Positions 20,114 through 28,643 of a stretch of 64,000 nucleotides of DNA are shown here, piece by piece (within the stretch, counting starts at the first letter, position 1; each line of letters starts with the position of its first letter). The position numbers and the translations under genes are program-made. Origin of the DNA: Paracoccus sp. S3-43 (lineage in GTDB: Bacteria > Pseudomonadota > Alphaproteobacteria > Rhodobacterales > Rhodobacteraceae); the NCBI RefSeq assembly GCF_029027965.1, contig NZ_CP119082.1, forward strand, positions 662,001-726,000. Reading direction: 5' to 3'. The notes beneath the pieces are model-generated. The model was not told where the DNA came from, did no database searches, and saw only the letters and a program-made list of their open reading frames with translations.

Positions 20114-20261
20114 CTTTTGTCGCCGATTCTAACCCTAGCTCTTTGCACCTAGCACCGAATCGCTCGTTTTCACCTTTGAATGACACCGCCGCCTAAGACG
20201 TTGCATAACCTATCTTTTCTTCGCCGCAAACTTTTTTGCGGATTGGTAAAAAAAATACTTA
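20114..20261. other. Spacer between intact and broken tRNA-Leu genes
   Basis: About 150 bp, AT-rich, no gene. It must hold the promoter of the intron-bearing tRNA-Leu (minus strand). A perfect 7-bp hairpin CCGCAAA / TTTGCGG with a 4-nt loop lies at 20224-20241, next to A/T runs (20248-20255). It also contains the break point of the truncated tRNA. Confidence 0.5.
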
Positions 20262-20297
20262 TTAAGTCCCATGCGTCTGCCATTCCGCCACGCCCGC
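20262..20297 (-). pseudogene. 5' half of a tRNA-Leu(UAA), cut in the anticodon loop
   Basis: 36 nt (GCGGGCGTGGCGGAATGGCA then GACGCATGGGACTTAA) with the tRNA-Leu acceptor 5' arm, D arm, 5' anticodon stem TGGGA and loop bases CTTAA. After A36 the sequence becomes TAAGTATTTTTTTT and no matching 3' half (expected CGCCCGC acceptor strand) follows here or elsewhere in the window. It is therefore non-functional. The break point lies in an 11-bp palindrome ACTTAATAAGT. This is probably the resident gene destroyed by an insertion or rearrangement. Confidence 0.85.
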
Positions 20298-20343
20298 GCC
20301 GTCGTTTTGCTAGCGGGCGCGGGGCGGATTGGCAAGCGGTTCA

Positions 20344-20382
20344 GAAGCTGCGGCCCTGGAAGCTGCGGCCCTAGAAGCTGCG
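20344..20382. repeat. 15-bp tandem repeat at the arginase 3' end
   Basis: GAAGCTGCGGCCCTG, GAAGCTGCGGCCCTA and a third partial GAAGCTGCG follow each other. The third unit is the last codons of the arginase gene (Arg-Ser-Phe-stop on the minus strand); the others lie just beyond the stop. It is a small local duplication. Confidence 0.75.
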
Positions 20383-21291
20383 AGTGGGGCGGTCGAACAC
20401 CTTGCGGCCCATCAGGCTGCCGACCAGATCGACCATCAGCTTTGCCGTGCGGCCACGGTCGTCCAGGAACGGGTTCAGCTCGACCAGGTCCAGCGAGGTC
20501 ACCAGGCCGGATTCGTGCAGCAGTTCCATGACCAGATGCGCCTCTCGGAACGTCGCGCCGCCGGGGACGGTGGTGCCCACGGCGGGGGCGATGGAGGGGT
20601 CCAGGAAATCCACGTCCAGCGAGACATGCAGCATTCCGTTCGCCGCCCGGACCCGGTCCAGGAAGGCGCGCAACGGCGCGACGATCCCTTGTTCGTCCAG
20701 CACCCGCATGTCGTTCACGGTGATGTCGACAGCCAGCATCGCGGCATGTTCCGCCGGATCGACGCTGCGGATGCCGAACATGCAGATGTTCTGGCCCGGC
20801 ACCGGATGGGGAAAGGGCGGAAAGGGACCGAACCCCGGCAGTCCCAGCGCATAGGCGATGGGCGTGCCGTGCAGGTTGCCCGAGGTGGTGGTCTCGACAG
20901 TATGGATGTCGCTGTGGGCGTCCAGCCAGATCACGAACAGCGGGCGGTCCTGCCGCCGGGCATGGATCGCCGCCCCCGCCACGGTGCCAAGCGCCAGGGC
21001 GTGATCGCCGCCCATGACGATGGGCAGCCCGTCCTGCAAGGCCAGAACGGTGGCGTCGCGCAGCGCCTCGGTCCAGGCGATCATCTGCGGCAGGTGGTGG
21101 ACGGCGGGATTGGCGCAGGCGACGGCAGGCGGCGGGGCGGGAACCACGTCGCCGCGATCCTCGACCTGGTGGTTCAGCGCGGCCAGGGTCTGCGCCAGTC
21201 CGGCGACGCGATAGGCGGCAGGCCCCATCAGGCAGCCGGGCCGGCGCTGGCCTTCGTCGATGGGGGCGCCCAGCAGAATGCAATGGGTCAT
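20371..21291 (-). CDS. rocF: Arginase
   Basis: 306-aa manganese ureohydrolase converting arginine to ornithine and urea. Metal ligands are in GGDHA (94-98), WLDAHSDIH (122-130) and SLDVDFLDPS (about 223-232). The N-terminus MTHCILLGAPIDEGQRRPGC and the arginine-binding GNLHGTP loop distinguish arginase from agmatinase. Start at 21291 chosen over an upstream in-frame Met without similarity. It is the first core gene after the island; a tandem repeat abuts its stop codon. Confidence 0.93.
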   Translation of the reverse strand: MTHCILLGAPIDEGQRRPGCLMGPAAYRVAGLAQTLAALNHQVEDRGDVVPAPPPAVACANPAVHHLPQMIAWTEALRDATVLALQDGLPIVMGGDHALALGTVAGAAIHARRQDRPLFVIWLDAHSDIHTVETTTSGNLHGTPIAYALGLPGFGPFPPFPHPVPGQNICMFGIRSVDPAEHAAMLAVDITVNDMRVLDEQGIVAPLRAFLDRVRAANGMLHVSLDVDFLDPSIAPAVGTTVPGGATFREAHLVMELLHESGLVTSLDLVELNPFLDDRGRTAKLMVDLVGSLMGRKVFDRPTRSF

Positions 21292-21366
21292 GTCCAGCCT
21301 TTCGGTTGAGGGCGTTCGGCGCAACTAAAGGCAGGCAGGGCCGGAATGTCCACCGCCCGCGCGGTG

Positions 21367-23085
21367 TTACTGGCGCACACCCTTGAAGCGCTCTTCCCAT
21401 TCGGCGCGCTGTTCGTCGGTGATCTTGGCGAACAGCACGTCCGGGACGGCAAAGCCATGGCCCGGCGGCAGGGCGGTCAGCGCGGCCGCCACGTCGTCGG
21501 GCCAGCTGCGGTCGTCGGTCTGCATCGCGGCCAGCATCGCCTCGGCGGCAAAGGGGATGAAGGGCGCCGACAGCACCGCGTAAAGGCGGATCAGGTTCAG
21601 GCCCAGGCGCACCTGCATCGCGGCCTTTTCCGGGTCGGTCTTGTGCGTGGACCAAGGCGCGGCCGATTGCAGGTATTCGTTGCCCAGCACCCAGATGGCG
21701 CGCAGTTCAGCGGCGGACTTGCGGACCTCGGTCGCGGCCATCAGACCTTCATAGGCGCGGATCCGCGCGGTCAGGGCAAGGATCAGCGCGGTTTCCTCGG
21801 GGCCGTATTCGCCGCCCTGGGGAACGGTCTCGCCGAATTTCGAGCGGCAGAATTTGGTGATCCGGCTGACGAAATTGCCCAGCACATCGGCCAGATCCTT
21901 GTTCACCGATTGCTGGAAATTGTCCCAGGTGAATTCGCTGTCGCCGGATTCCGGGGCGTGGGACAGAAGCCACCACCGCCAGTAATCGGCGGGCAGGATT
22001 TCCAGCGCCTGGTCCATGAACACGCCCCGCCCCTGCGAGGTGCTGAACTGCCCGCCATCATAGGTCAGATAGTTGAAGGACTTGATGTAATCGACCATCC
22101 GCCACGGCTCGCCCGAGCCGATCAGCGTGGCGGGGAAGGACAGGGTGTGGAAGGGGACGTTGTCCTTGCCCATGAACTGGGTATAGGTCACGTCCTCGGC
22201 CCCTTCGTCGCGGCGCCACCAGCGGCGCCAGGCGCAGTCGGGCTGGCCGTTGGCATCCGCCCATTCCGCGGTCGCGGCGATATATTCGATGGGCGCGTCG
22301 AACCAGACATAGAAGACCTTGCCCTCCATCCCCGGCCAGGGCTGGTCGCCGCGCTTCACCGGCACGCCCCAATGCAGGTCGCGGGTGATGCCCCGGTCCT
22401 GCAAGCCCTCGCCGTCGTCCAGCCATTTGCGCGCGATGGATGTGGTCAGGATCGGCCAGTCGGTCTTGCTGTCGATCCAGTCGCTGATCTGGCCCTTCAG
22501 TGCCGACTGGCGCAGATACAGGTGCTTGGTCTCGCGCACCTCCAGGTTGGTGCTGCCGGAAATCGCGCTGTGCGGGTTGATCAGGTCGGTCGGATCAAGC
22601 TGCTTGGTGCAGTTCTCGCACTGGTCGCCGCGCGCCTTGTCATAGCCGCAATTGGGGCAGGTGCCCTCGATATAGCGGTCGGGCAGGAAGCGGCCGTCAT
22701 CGACGGAATAGATCTGCTTCTCGCTCACCTCGGCGATATAGCCGTTATCGGCCAGACGCCCCGCGAAATGCTGGGTCAGCACCCGGTTGCGGTCGCTGGA
22801 GGAGCGGCCGTAATGGTCGAAGGACAGGCCAAACCCCGCCGCCAGCGCCGATTGTTCGGCGTGCATCCGCGCGCAGTAATCCGCGACCACCTCGCCGGTC
22901 TTGGCGGCGGCAAGCTCGGCCGGGGTGCCGTGTTCGTCGGTGGCGCAGATGAACATGACCTCGTGCCCCCGTGCGCGCAGGTATCGCGCGTAAAGATCGG
23001 CGGGAAGCTGGGATCCGACGAGGTTCCCCAGATGCTTGATGCCGTTGATATAGGGCAGGGCAGAGGTGATGAGATGGCGGGCCAT
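21367..23085 (-). CDS. metG: Methionyl-tRNA synthetase
   Basis: 572-aa class I synthetase charging tRNA-Met. The HIGH-type motif is HLGN (18-21) in [20 protein letters not shown]; a zinc knuckle has Cys143, 146, 156 and 159 (CPNCGYDK...CENC). The KMSKS loop reads QFSTSQG, so the first Lys is replaced; variants with FSTS are known in some MetG lineages. No C-terminal EMAP-type domain is present. Start ATG 23085 gives the canonical [12 protein letters not shown]. Divergent from nudC across about 100 bp. Confidence 0.96.
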   Translation of the reverse strand: MARHLITSALPYINGIKHLGNLVGSQLPADLYARYLRARGHEVMFICATDEHGTPAELAAAKTGEVVADYCARMHAEQSALAAGFGLSFDHYGRSSSDRNRVLTQHFAGRLADNGYIAEVSEKQIYSVDDGRFLPDRYIEGTCPNCGYDKARGDQCENCTKQLDPTDLINPHSAISGSTNLEVRETKHLYLRQSALKGQISDWIDSKTDWPILTTSIARKWLDDGEGLQDRGITRDLHWGVPVKRGDQPWPGMEGKVFYVWFDAPIEYIAATAEWADANGQPDCAWRRWWRRDEGAEDVTYTQFMGKDNVPFHTLSFPATLIGSGEPWRMVDYIKSFNYLTYDGGQFSTSQGRGVFMDQALEILPADYWRWWLLSHAPESGDSEFTWDNFQQSVNKDLADVLGNFVSRITKFCRSKFGETVPQGGEYGPEETALILALTARIRAYEGLMAATEVRKSAAELRAIWVLGNEYLQSAAPWSTHKTDPEKAAMQVRLGLNLIRLYAVLSAPFIPFAAEAMLAAMQTDDRSWPDDVAAALTALPPGHGFAVPDVLFAKITDEQRAEWEERFKGVRQ

Positions 23086-23185
23086 GGGTCGCGTCCTTTG
23101 GGTCGCGCGGTTTGTAGCCGCGATGGCGGCCGATGGAAAGTGCCGGGACTTGCCGGCGCCCGCCGGACGGTGCAGCGTCGCGGCC

Positions 23186-24136
23186 ATGATCGACGAATCC
23201 GAGATCACCTTTGGCGGCAGCTACCTGGACCGGGCCGACCGGTTGCGCGGCGATGCCGGGGCCATGGCGCGGTTCCTGGCCGATCCCGCCAGCCGCGTGC
23301 TGCCGTTCTGGCAGGGAAAGCCTCTGTTCGATACCGGCGGCGGCGGTCCCCGGCTGGTCTGGCTGGCCGCGACCGACCGGATGGTGGCCGGACAGGCGGA
23401 CGGGACGCTGTTTCTGGGGCTGGACGATGGCGGCACCGCGCATTTCGCCGTCGATCTGTCGGGGCCGGCCCCGCCCGAGGGCGATCCCGCCGCGATCCTG
23501 GACCTGGCCCCGACGCAAGGCTTCGCCGATCTGCGCGCCGTCCTGGGCGATCTGGATCATCGGGACGCCGCCATGGCCGCCCCTGCCAAGGGGATCTTCG
23601 AATGGCGCCGCAGCCACGGGTTCTGTTCGAATTGCGGCGCACGCAACAGCGTCGCCCATGCCGGCTGGCGGTTCGACTGCCCGGCCTGCCGGCGGCCGCA
23701 TTTCCCGCGCACCGATCCGGTGGTCATCATGCTGGTGCTGGACAGCGACGACCGGGTGCTGCTGGGCCGCCAGGCGGGCTGGGACGACCGGATGTATTCC
23801 CTGCTGGCCGGTTTCGTCGAACCGGGCGAAACGGTCGAGGAGGCCGTGCGCCGCGAGGTTCACGAGGAAACGGCGATCCGGGTGGGACCGGTGCGCTATC
23901 TGACCTCGCAGCCCTGGCCGTTTCCGGCGTCGCTGATGCTCGGCTGCGTGGCGCGGGCGGAATCCCGCGCCATCGTCCTGGATCCTGCCGAACTGGAAGA
24001 CGCCCTGTGGGCCAGCAGGGCCGAGGTCGCCGAAGCCCTGGAGGGGCGTCACGACCGCATCCGGCCCGCGCGCAAGGGCGCCATCGCCCAGGCGATCCTG
24101 CGCGCCTGGCTCGACGGCCGGGTGCCCGCGATCTAG
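23186..24136 (+). CDS. nudC: NADH pyrophosphatase / NAD-RNA decapping enzyme NudC
   Basis: 316-aa Nudix hydrolase that cleaves NADH and can remove NAD caps from RNA. N-terminal NUDIX-like domain; zinc ribbon with Cys147, 150, 165, 168 (CSNC...CPAC); Nudix box [20 protein letters not shown] (209-228); and SQPWPFP (241-247), the NudC signature. Start ATG 23186 gives [11 protein letters not shown]; the upstream in-frame stretch overlaps the metG promoter region and is not conserved. Its stop overlaps that of the convergent MliC-like gene. Confidence 0.94.
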   Translation: MIDESEITFGGSYLDRADRLRGDAGAMARFLADPASRVLPFWQGKPLFDTGGGGPRLVWLAATDRMVAGQADGTLFLGLDDGGTAHFAVDLSGPAPPEGDPAAILDLAPTQGFADLRAVLGDLDHRDAAMAAPAKGIFEWRRSHGFCSNCGARNSVAHAGWRFDCPACRRPHFPRTDPVVIMLVLDSDDRVLLGRQAGWDDRMYSLLAGFVEPGETVEEAVRREVHEETAIRVGPVRYLTSQPWPFPASLMLGCVARAESRAIVLDPAELEDALWASRAEVAEALEGRHDRIRPARKGAIAQAILRAWLDGRVPAI

Positions 24137-24477
24137 TCGGTCTCCACGCAGGTCCGGGTCTTGGCGTCATCCATGGCGTTGGTCAGGGTCGCGTTGCGGC
24201 CCTTGGTCCACCATTCGTATTCGCCCGACACATAGCGGACGCCCGAGGCCGCGATGACGCCGACGAAGATCCGCTGTTCGCCGTTCAGGGGCAGCAAGGC
24301 AAGACTGTTCGGCCCGGCATTCAGATAGCGCACCTCGACCAAGGCGCCGCCATCGCAGAAATAGGTCAGGTTTTCCAGCGTCGCGCCCTCCAGCGGCAAC
24401 GACAGGGTGGTCTGCGCCCGGACGGGACCGGCCAGGGCGGCGGCCAGGAACAGGGCAAGGCAGGACAGACGCATCAT
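24133..24477 (-). CDS. MliC-like lysozyme inhibitor family, exported
   Basis: 114-aa protein with a signal peptide (about 1-21, LSCLALFLAAALAGPVRA). The mature part has YFCDGGALVEVRYLN, YVSGEYEWWTKGRNATL and a C-terminal Cys, matching the MliC/C-type lysozyme inhibitor fold (Cys pair, VxYxN, WxxKG). No lipobox Cys is seen, so it should be periplasmic. Two adjacent ATGs could start it. It converges on nudC with a few overlapping bases and lies 18 nt after gcrA. Confidence 0.78.
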   Translation of the reverse strand: MMRLSCLALFLAAALAGPVRAQTTLSLPLEGATLENLTYFCDGGALVEVRYLNAGPNSLALLPLNGEQRIFVGVIAASGVRYVSGEYEWWTKGRNATLTNAMDDAKTRTCVETD

Positions 24478-24495
24478 GGCCGGATCCCCGCTGCC

Positions 24496-25113
<618 letters not shown>

Positions 25114-25229
25114 GACTGCCTTTCCGGGCGCGCCCCTGCGCCGCCCCATCTTGAAACCTGCGATTGCCCCCGTCAGAAACGGGATGCCGAGATTTAGCCG
25201 CCTAGCGCCAGAAATTCAAGGACCGCCGG

Positions 25230-26063
25230 ATGCCGCCCATGATTCCCACCGACCGACCCGCCCCCGACCTTCCGGCCCTGGGCGTGCGCCGTTTCGGCCG
25301 CGTGAACTGGCTGGGCCTGCAAACCCTGGCCACCCGAGAGGTGATGCGCTTCATGGCCGTCTGGCAGCAGACGATCTTCGCGCCGCTGATGACGGCGGCG
25401 CTGTTCGTGCTGATCTTCGCGCTGGCGATGGGGCAGGGGCGCGGGCAGGTGATGGGGCTGCCCTATCTTGTCTTTCTGGGGCCGGGGATCCTGATGATGA
25501 CGGTGATCCAGAACGCCTTCGCCAACACCTCCAGCTCGATCACCTCGGCCAAGGTGCAGGGCAACATCGTCGACACGCTGATGCCGCCCCTGTCGGCGGG
25601 CGAGCTGCTGGCGGGCTATCTGGCCGGATCGGTCGCCCGCGCGGGGCTGGTGGCCCTGGTCATCGGCACCGGCATGGTGATCGTCACGGGCCGGGGAATC
25701 GTCCATCCCCTGTGGACGCTGGCCTTTGTGCTGCTGGCCGCGCTGCTGCTGGGCGGCCTGGGGATCCTGGCCGGGATCCTGGCTCAGAAGTTCGACCAGA
25801 TGGCGGCGATCAGCAATTTCATCATCACGCCGCTGTCCTTCCTGTCGGGCACCTTCTATTCCGTCCAGGCCCTGCCGGAACCCTTCCGCACCCTGTCGCA
25901 CTGGAACCCGGTCTTCTATCTGATCGACGGCGCGCGATACGGCGTCACGGGGGTCAGCGACGCGCCGGTCTGGCGCGGGGCGCTGATCTGCGCCGCGGCC
26001 GTGGCCGTCGTGCTGGGGCTGGCCTGGCGCTGGCTGAAAACCGGCTATCGGATGAAAGCGTGA
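25230..26063 (+). CDS. ABC-2 type transporter permease
   Basis: 277-aa inner-membrane permease with six hydrophobic segments and the ABC-2 pattern (FMAVWQQTIFAPLMTAALFV, PYLVFLGPGILMMTVIQNAF, TPLSFLSGTFYSVQALPEPF, WNPVFYLIDGARYG). This resembles the YadH/NodJ-type permeases. The ATPase partner is not adjacent, so the substrate cannot be inferred. Divergent from gcrA. A second ATG lies at codon 4. Confidence 0.88.
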   Translation: MPPMIPTDRPAPDLPALGVRRFGRVNWLGLQTLATREVMRFMAVWQQTIFAPLMTAALFVLIFALAMGQGRGQVMGLPYLVFLGPGILMMTVIQNAFANTSSSITSAKVQGNIVDTLMPPLSAGELLAGYLAGSVARAGLVALVIGTGMVIVTGRGIVHPLWTLAFVLLAALLLGGLGILAGILAQKFDQMAAISNFIITPLSFLSGTFYSVQALPEPFRTLSHWNPVFYLIDGARYGVTGVSDAPVWRGALICAAAVAVVLGLAWRWLKTGYRMKA

Positions 26064-26205
26064 TTGCGCGATCCGCGAATCGGCGCTATGGCCGATGCCA
26101 TGATCGTTCGGACCGCCATCACCGCCCGTCCCCGACGTTGACGTTTCGTCACCGTCCGATCCCGCCTGCCTTTCACAATCCGTCCTGCCAATCGGGGAGT
26201 CCCCT

Positions 26206-27372
26206 ATGATTTCGCACGTCCTGCCGACCTATAACCGCGCCCCCATCGCCTTTGAACGGGGCGAGGGGGCCTGGGCCATCGCCACGGACGGCACGCGATA
26301 CCTGGATTTGGGGTCGGGAATCGCGGTCAACGTGCTGGGCCATGCCAATCCCGATCTGGTCGCCGCGCTGACCGAACAGGCGGGCCGGATCTGGCATGTC
26401 TCGAACCTCTACCAGATCCCGCAGCAGGAACGGCTGGCCGACCTGCTGGTCGAACACACCTTCGCCGACACCGCCTTCATCACCAATTCCGGGACCGAGG
26501 CCGCCGAACTGGCGATCAAGATGGTCCGCAAATACTGGTCCGACCGGGGCGAGGACCGCATCGAGATCCTGACCTTCGAGGGGGCGTTCCACGGCCGCTC
26601 GACCGGCGCCATCGCGGCGGCGGGATCGGAAAAGATGGTCAAGGGCTTCGGCCCGCTGATGCCGGGCTTCCGGCAATTGCCCTGGGGCGATCTGGACGCT
26701 CTGAAAGCGGCCATCAGCGACCGGACGGCGGCGGTGATGCTGGAGCCCGTGCAGGGCGAGGGCGGCATCCGCCCGCTGCCCGATGCCGACCTGCGCGAAA
26801 TCCGCGCGCTTTGCGACAGGCACGGCGCGCTGCTGGTCCTGGACGAGGTGCAATGCGGCATGGGCCGGACTGGGCGGCTGTTCGCGCATGAATATGCGGG
26901 CATCGCGCCGGATATCATGATGGTCGCCAAGGGCATCGGCGGCGGCTTCCCCCTGGGCGCGGTGCTGGCCACCGAAAAGGCCGCCACCGGGATGGTCGTG
27001 GGCACGCACGGATCGACCTATGGCGGCAACCCGCTGGCCTGCGCGGTCGGCGCGCGGGTGATGGAGATCGTCGCCACCGACGCCTTCCTGGCCGAGGTGA
27101 ACCGCAAGGCCGCCCTGTTCCGCCAGAAGCTGGAAGGGCTGGTCGCCGCCCACCCGACCGTGTTCGAAGCCGTGCGCGGCCAGGGCCTGATGCTGGGCCT
27201 GAAATGCAAGGTGGTGCCCGCCGATCTGGTCAAGGCGGGCTATGCCCAGCACCTGCTGACGGTGCCCGCCGCCGACAACACCCTGCGCCTGCTGCCGCCG
27301 CTGAACATCACCGACGACGAGATCGCCGAGGCGGTGACCCGGCTGGACCGCGCGGCGGCCAGCCTTGGCTGA
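26206..27372 (+). CDS. argD: Acetylornithine / succinyldiaminopimelate transaminase
   Basis: 388-aa PLP-dependent class III aminotransferase in arginine (and possibly lysine) synthesis. GSGIAVNVLGHANPDLV, TNSGTEAAELAIKMVRKY, LDEVQCGMGRTG and MMVAKGIGGGFPLG with the Schiff-base Lys242 are diagnostic. It lies 189 nt upstream of argF on the same strand; the gap carries an extragenic repeat, so cotranscription is possible but unproven. Confidence 0.95.
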   Translation: MISHVLPTYNRAPIAFERGEGAWAIATDGTRYLDLGSGIAVNVLGHANPDLVAALTEQAGRIWHVSNLYQIPQQERLADLLVEHTFADTAFITNSGTEAAELAIKMVRKYWSDRGEDRIEILTFEGAFHGRSTGAIAAAGSEKMVKGFGPLMPGFRQLPWGDLDALKAAISDRTAAVMLEPVQGEGGIRPLPDADLREIRALCDRHGALLVLDEVQCGMGRTGRLFAHEYAGIAPDIMMVAKGIGGGFPLGAVLATEKAATGMVVGTHGSTYGGNPLACAVGARVMEIVATDAFLAEVNRKAALFRQKLEGLVAAHPTVFEAVRGQGLMLGLKCKVVPADLVKAGYAQHLLTVPAADNTLRLLPPLNITDDEIAEAVTRLDRAAASLG

Positions 27373-27443
27373 CGTTGCTTCCAGACACGGCATCGGCGGC
27401 GGGGCCCATCCCTGCCGCCTGATGACGCGCCGACGATAGCTGC

Positions 27444-27505
27444 ATCTTCTGTGCCTTGAATATCTCGGGGGAACGCGCGGCAGGCGCGTTGGGGGCGGCG
27501 CCCCC
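27444..27505 (-). repeat. Extragenic repeat, copy D (reverse orientation)
   Basis: Read on the minus strand: hairpin GGGGGC-GCC-GCCCCC, hairpin AACGCGC / GCGCGTT, then CCCCCGAGATATTCAAGGCA and CAGAAGATG. This matches the hairpin-plus-ggatattt tail seen in copies A-C. It lies in the argD-argF gap. Confidence 0.65.
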
Positions 27506-27561
27506 CTCTTGACCCCGGCCAGCCAAGCGGGCTTCCTTGCCCAAATCGCGAAAGCCACAAG

Positions 27562-28488
27562 ATGAAGCATTTTCTGGACATCCATACCACCGGCAAGGCG
27601 GAACTGCGGTCGATCATCGACCAGGCGCTTGCCATGAAGACCGCCCGCCACGACCGCCCCAAGGGCGCGCCCGACGACCACCAGCCGCTGGCGGGCCGGA
27701 TGGTCGCGCTGATCTTCGAGAAACCCTCGACCCGCACCCGCGTCAGCTTCGACGTGGGCGTGCGCCAGATGGGCGGGCAGACCATGGTCCTGTCGGGCAA
27801 GGAAATGCAGCTGGGCCATGGCGAGACCATCGCCGACACCGCCCGCGTGCTGTCGCGCTATGTCGACCTGATCATGATCCGCACCTTCGAGGAAGCGACC
27901 CTGCTGGAGATGGCGGAATACGCCACCGTCCCGGTCATCAACGGGCTGACCAACCGCACCCATCCCTGCCAGATCATGGCCGACGTGATGACCTTCGAGG
28001 AACATCGCGGTCCCATCGCGGGCAAGAAGGTGGTCTGGATCGGCGATGGCAACAATGTCTGCGCCAGCGTGATCCACGGCGCGGGCCAGTTCGGCTATGA
28101 CTTCACCTTCAGCGGCCCGCCCACGCTGGATCCCGAACCCCAGGCGCTGGACTTCGCCCGCGCCCAGGGCGTCCGGGCCGAGATCGTGCGCGACCCCGCG
28201 AAGGCCGTCGAGGGCGCGGACCTGGTGATCGCCGATACCTGGGTGTCGATGCACGACCCGCAATCGGCCAAGGAGCGCCGCCACAACCAGCTGCGCGGCT
28301 ATCAGGTGAACGAGGCGCTGATGGCCCAGGCCCGGCCGGAATCGCTGTTCATGCACTGCCTGCCCGCCCATCGCGAGGACGAGGTGACAAGCGCCGTCAT
28401 GGACGGCCCGCATTCGGTGATCTGGGACGAGGCCGAGAACCGCCTGCACGCCCAGAAGGCCGTGATGCGGTGGTGCCTGGGCGTCTGA
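27562..28488 (+). CDS. argF: Ornithine carbamoyltransferase
   Basis: 308-aa cytoplasmic enzyme making citrulline from ornithine and carbamoyl phosphate. Carbamoyl-phosphate site [20 protein letters not shown], ornithine-binding DTWVSM and the catalytic [10 protein letters not shown] are all present. Normal length. A strong terminator follows. With argD upstream it forms part of the arginine pathway; arginase in the same window opposes it. Confidence 0.96.
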   Translation: MKHFLDIHTTGKAELRSIIDQALAMKTARHDRPKGAPDDHQPLAGRMVALIFEKPSTRTRVSFDVGVRQMGGQTMVLSGKEMQLGHGETIADTARVLSRYVDLIMIRTFEEATLLEMAEYATVPVINGLTNRTHPCQIMADVMTFEEHRGPIAGKKVVWIGDGNNVCASVIHGAGQFGYDFTFSGPPTLDPEPQALDFARAQGVRAEIVRDPAKAVEGADLVIADTWVSMHDPQSAKERRHNQLRGYQVNEALMAQARPESLFMHCLPAHREDEVTSAVMDGPHSVIWDEAENRLHAQKAVMRWCLGV

Positions 28489-28500
28489 TGCAAGGGGCCG

Positions 28501-28525
28501 AACGCCCGCCGCCGGGCGGGCGTTT
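28501..28525 (+). terminator. Terminator after argF
   Basis: Perfect 10-bp stem aacgcccgcc / ggcgggcgtt with a gccg loop and a TTT end, 12 nt after the argF stop. Confidence 0.75.
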
Positions 28526-28561
28526 CGCATCCCCCCGCCGTTTCGAAAAACCTTAACACTG

Positions 28562-28579
28562 CTGACACATCACTGTCGC
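28562..28579 (+). promoter_or_regulatory. Possible Pho box upstream of phoX
   Basis: CTGACAC-ATCA-CTGTCGC: two 7-mers close to the PhoB half-site CTGTCAT, separated by 4 bp as in the canonical Pho box, about 65 bp before the PhoX start. It would place the gene under phosphate-starvation control. The match is partial. Confidence 0.45.
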
Positions 28580-28643
28580 AAGCCTACCCTAATCGCTGTC
28601 CCAACCGGCCCTGCGGGGCCTCAAGACCAGCCAGGAGAGCGCG

